Assembly (NCBI RefSeq): GCF_947500795.1
Contig: NZ_CANMTE010000002.1
Span: 248,001-312,000, forward strand
Origin: an uncultured Gelidibacter sp.
GTDB lineage: Bacteria; Bacteroidota; Bacteroidia; Flavobacteriales; Flavobacteriaceae
DNA: 64,000 nt
Direction of reading: 5' to 3'
Position 1 is the first letter of the stretch, and the number at the start of each line of letters is the position of its first letter. Shown here piece after piece: positions 62,438 through 64,000 of the stretch. The notes below the pieces were generated by a model. It was not told where the DNA came from, did no database searches, and saw only the letters and a program-made list of their open reading frames with translations. The translations under genes were made by a program, and so were the position numbers.

Positions 62438-64000
62438 TTAAACAACTACTTTATTTTCTTCTTCCAATCTTTTCAAAGCTTGCTTATATTCTTCAGGCAT
62501 TACCTTGATGAATTTCGGCAATTCTTTCTGCCAGTTTTCCAAAAGGCGTTGTGCCAAAGGACTCAATGTGGCATTGTAATGATTTTCGACTAGGTTTTTC
62601 AATTCGGCGCCATCTTCTGCGGAAGCGACAGGCTCTAAATTCAAACCTTCCTTATTGCATTTTTTATCGAAGGTGTTGTTTGGGTCATAAACATAAGCGA
62701 TGCCACCACTCATACCGGCACCAAAATTCCGTCCGACGTCGCCTAAAATAACGGCTCGCCCACCTGTCATGTATTCACAACCATGGTCGCCAATGCCCTC
62801 AACAACCGCATGTGCACCAGAATTTCTGACACAAAAGCGTTCGCCTGCTTTTCCATTAATATACACTTCACCGCTGGTAGCGCCATATAAGGCTACATTA
62901 CCAATGATGATATTGTCTTCTGGAACGATGGTGGATTCCTCAGGCACCTTGACACTTATTTTAGCACCGGAAAGTCCTTTTCCTAAGTAATCATTAGTAT
63001 TTCCGTTAACTACTAATGTTAGTCCTTTAGTGGCAAATGCGCCAAAACTCTGTCCTGCCGATCCTGTAAAATTGATTTTTAAAGTGTTTTCTGGTAGACC
63101 TTGTGCACCATAAATTTTAGAAATTTCATTACTTAAAATCGCTCCAAAAGCTCGATCTCTATTATTGATTTTTGATTCGATGACCGTTTTTTCCTTTCGG
63201 AATAGGGCAGGATGCGCTTGACTTATAATCTTGAAATCCAATGCTTTTTCCAGCTGGTGATCTTGTTTTTCAGTATTGTAGAGTTTGGTGCCTTCAGGCG
63301 TAATGACTTGATGTAGGATAGGTGATAAATCCAATCCTAAAGATTTGTAATGGTTAATGGTGTTGTTGCGGTCTAGTTTTTGAACCTGGCCAACCATTTC
63401 ATTGATGGTTCTAAATCCAAGCTCAGCCATGATTTCACGTAATTCCTGTGCTACGAAATACATGAAGTTGACCACATGTTCCGGTTTGCCTTGAAACTTT
63501 TTACGGAGTTCAGGGTTTTGAGTCGCGATGCCCACCGGACACGTGTTTAAGTGACACACACGCATCATGACACATCCTGAGGCTACCAAAGGTGCCGTAG
63601 CAAAACCGAATTCCTCAGCGCCTAATAAACAAGCTATGGCCACATCGCGCCCAGTTTTCATTTGTCCGTCGCACTCCAAAACCACACGATTTCTTAAATT
63701 ATTCATCACCAAAGTTTGTTGGGCTTCGGCGAGTCCTAATTCCCAAGGTAATCCGGCGTGTTTTAATGAGGTTAATGGTGATGCACCAGTTCCGCCATCA
63801 TGACCAGAAATTAGAATCACATCGCCTTTGGCTTTCGCAACCCCAGCGGCAACCGTACCGATACCGACTTCAGAAACCAATTTCACATTGATCCGTGCCT
63901 CACGATTGGCCGATTTTAAATCGTAAATCAGTTGGGATAAATCTTCTATTGAATAAATATCATGATGCGGTGGTGGTGAAATTAAACCCACATAGGGAGT
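62438..64000 (-). CDS. gltB: Glutamate synthase large subunit (C-terminal part, cut by window edge)
   Basis: Only the last 520 codons are present; the frame stays open to base 64000 and the upstream part is outside the window. The fragment begins in the FMN/synthase domain ([53 protein letters not shown]), includes the 3Fe-4S Cys group [16 protein letters not shown] and ends with the GXGXG beta-helix domain ([37 protein letters not shown]). It makes glutamate from glutamine and 2-oxoglutarate, with GltD. Confidence 0.96.
   Translation of the reverse strand, partial: TPYVGLISPPPHHDIYSIEDLSQLIYDLKSANREARINVKLVSEVGIGTVAAGVAKAKGDVILISGHDGGTGASPLTSLKHAGLPWELGLAEAQQTLVMNNLRNRVVLECDGQMKTGRDVAIACLLGAEEFGFATAPLVASGCVMMRVCHLNTCPVGIATQNPELRKKFQGKPEHVVNFMYFVAQELREIMAELGFRTINEMVGQVQKLDRNNTINHYKSLGLDLSPILHQVITPEGTKLYNTEKQDHQLEKALDFKIISQAHPALFRKEKTVIESKINNRDRAFGAILSNEISKIYGAQGLPENTLKINFTGSAGQSFGAFATKGLTLVVNGNTNDYLGKGLSGAKISVKVPEESTIVPEDNIIIGNVALYGATSGEVYINGKAGERFCVRNSGAHAVVEGIGDHGCEYMTGGRAVILGDVGRNFGAGMSGGIAYVYDPNNTFDKKCNKEGLNLEPVASAEDGAELKNLVENHYNATLSPLAQRLLENWQKELPKFIKVMPEEYKQALKRLEEENKVVV

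Noticed and set aside
1-64000. CRISPR arrays, prophage, insertion sequences, toxin-antitoxin or defence genes
   Set aside because: No regularly spaced repeats, transposase or integrase domains, or known defence proteins were recognised in any frame I read.

Overview
The window is a chromosomal segment of a member of the Bacteroidota, most probably family Flavobacteriaceae. The support is: AT-rich intergenic DNA; matches to the Bacteroidota promoter element TAnnTTTG; a glycoside hydrolase family 3/beta-lactamase fusion and an M1 peptidase of flavobacterial type; an rnpA-ctpA gene pair; an arginine cluster built around an ArgF'-type transcarbamylase; and TTG starts. No phage, transposase, CRISPR array or rRNA operon was seen. 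One tRNA with a CAT anticodon is present. Genus and species cannot be fixed from the sequence alone.

Layout. 1-5.1 kb: ybjQ-like gene and rnr on the minus strand, a gene-free 730-bp AT-rich tract with a perfect DnaA box and repeated TTAACAA words (origin candidate), then rpiB, a cation efflux gene and a GNAT gene on the plus strand. 5.1-12.5 kb: a two-domain OmpA protein, rnpA-ctpA, and a run of metallo-beta-lactamase, subtilase and M1 peptidase genes. 12.6-25.7 kb: DUF202 protein, cation/proton antiporter, glgA-glgC, lepA, an outer membrane receptor, dusB, rbfA with a FtsX/LolE-type permease, and methylmalonyl-CoA epimerase. 25.7-30.9 kb: the tRNA followed by AT-rich accessory DNA (unknown proteins, a DUF1963 protein, a hairpin-rich intergenic element), then a small beta-barrel protein and an SRAP protein. 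31-36.7 kb: the GH3/beta-lactamase fusion, phospholipase A and an unknown 516-residue protein.

36.8-64 kb is an amino-acid biosynthesis block: leuABCD (plus strand); argH-argE'-argB-argF'-argD-proC-argC-argG-GNAT (minus strand, transcribed from the GNAT end); ilvE-ilvD-ilvB-ilvN-ilvC-ilvA-aldehyde dehydrogenase (minus strand); and gltB-gltD (minus strand). GltBD supplies glutamate, which is the amino donor for IlvE and ArgD and the entry substrate of the arginine pathway, so the block is a metabolic unit.

The most interesting features are regulatory. Upstream of ilvE are two complete attenuator modules in series. Each has a short Ile-rich leader peptide, an antiterminator arm placed at the leader stop codon, and an intrinsic terminator. 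Upstream of the arg genes is a flavobacterial-type promoter followed by a 20-codon leader ORF with three consecutive Arg codons and a structured 5' region. Within the operons, many spacers consist of REP-like palindromes or of a roughly 45-bp dispersed repeat. That repeat lies in the same orientation just upstream of the start codons of leuD, argB and proC. The active-site position of ArgF' that separates acetyl- from succinylornithine enzymes is Ser, which predicts succinylated intermediates.
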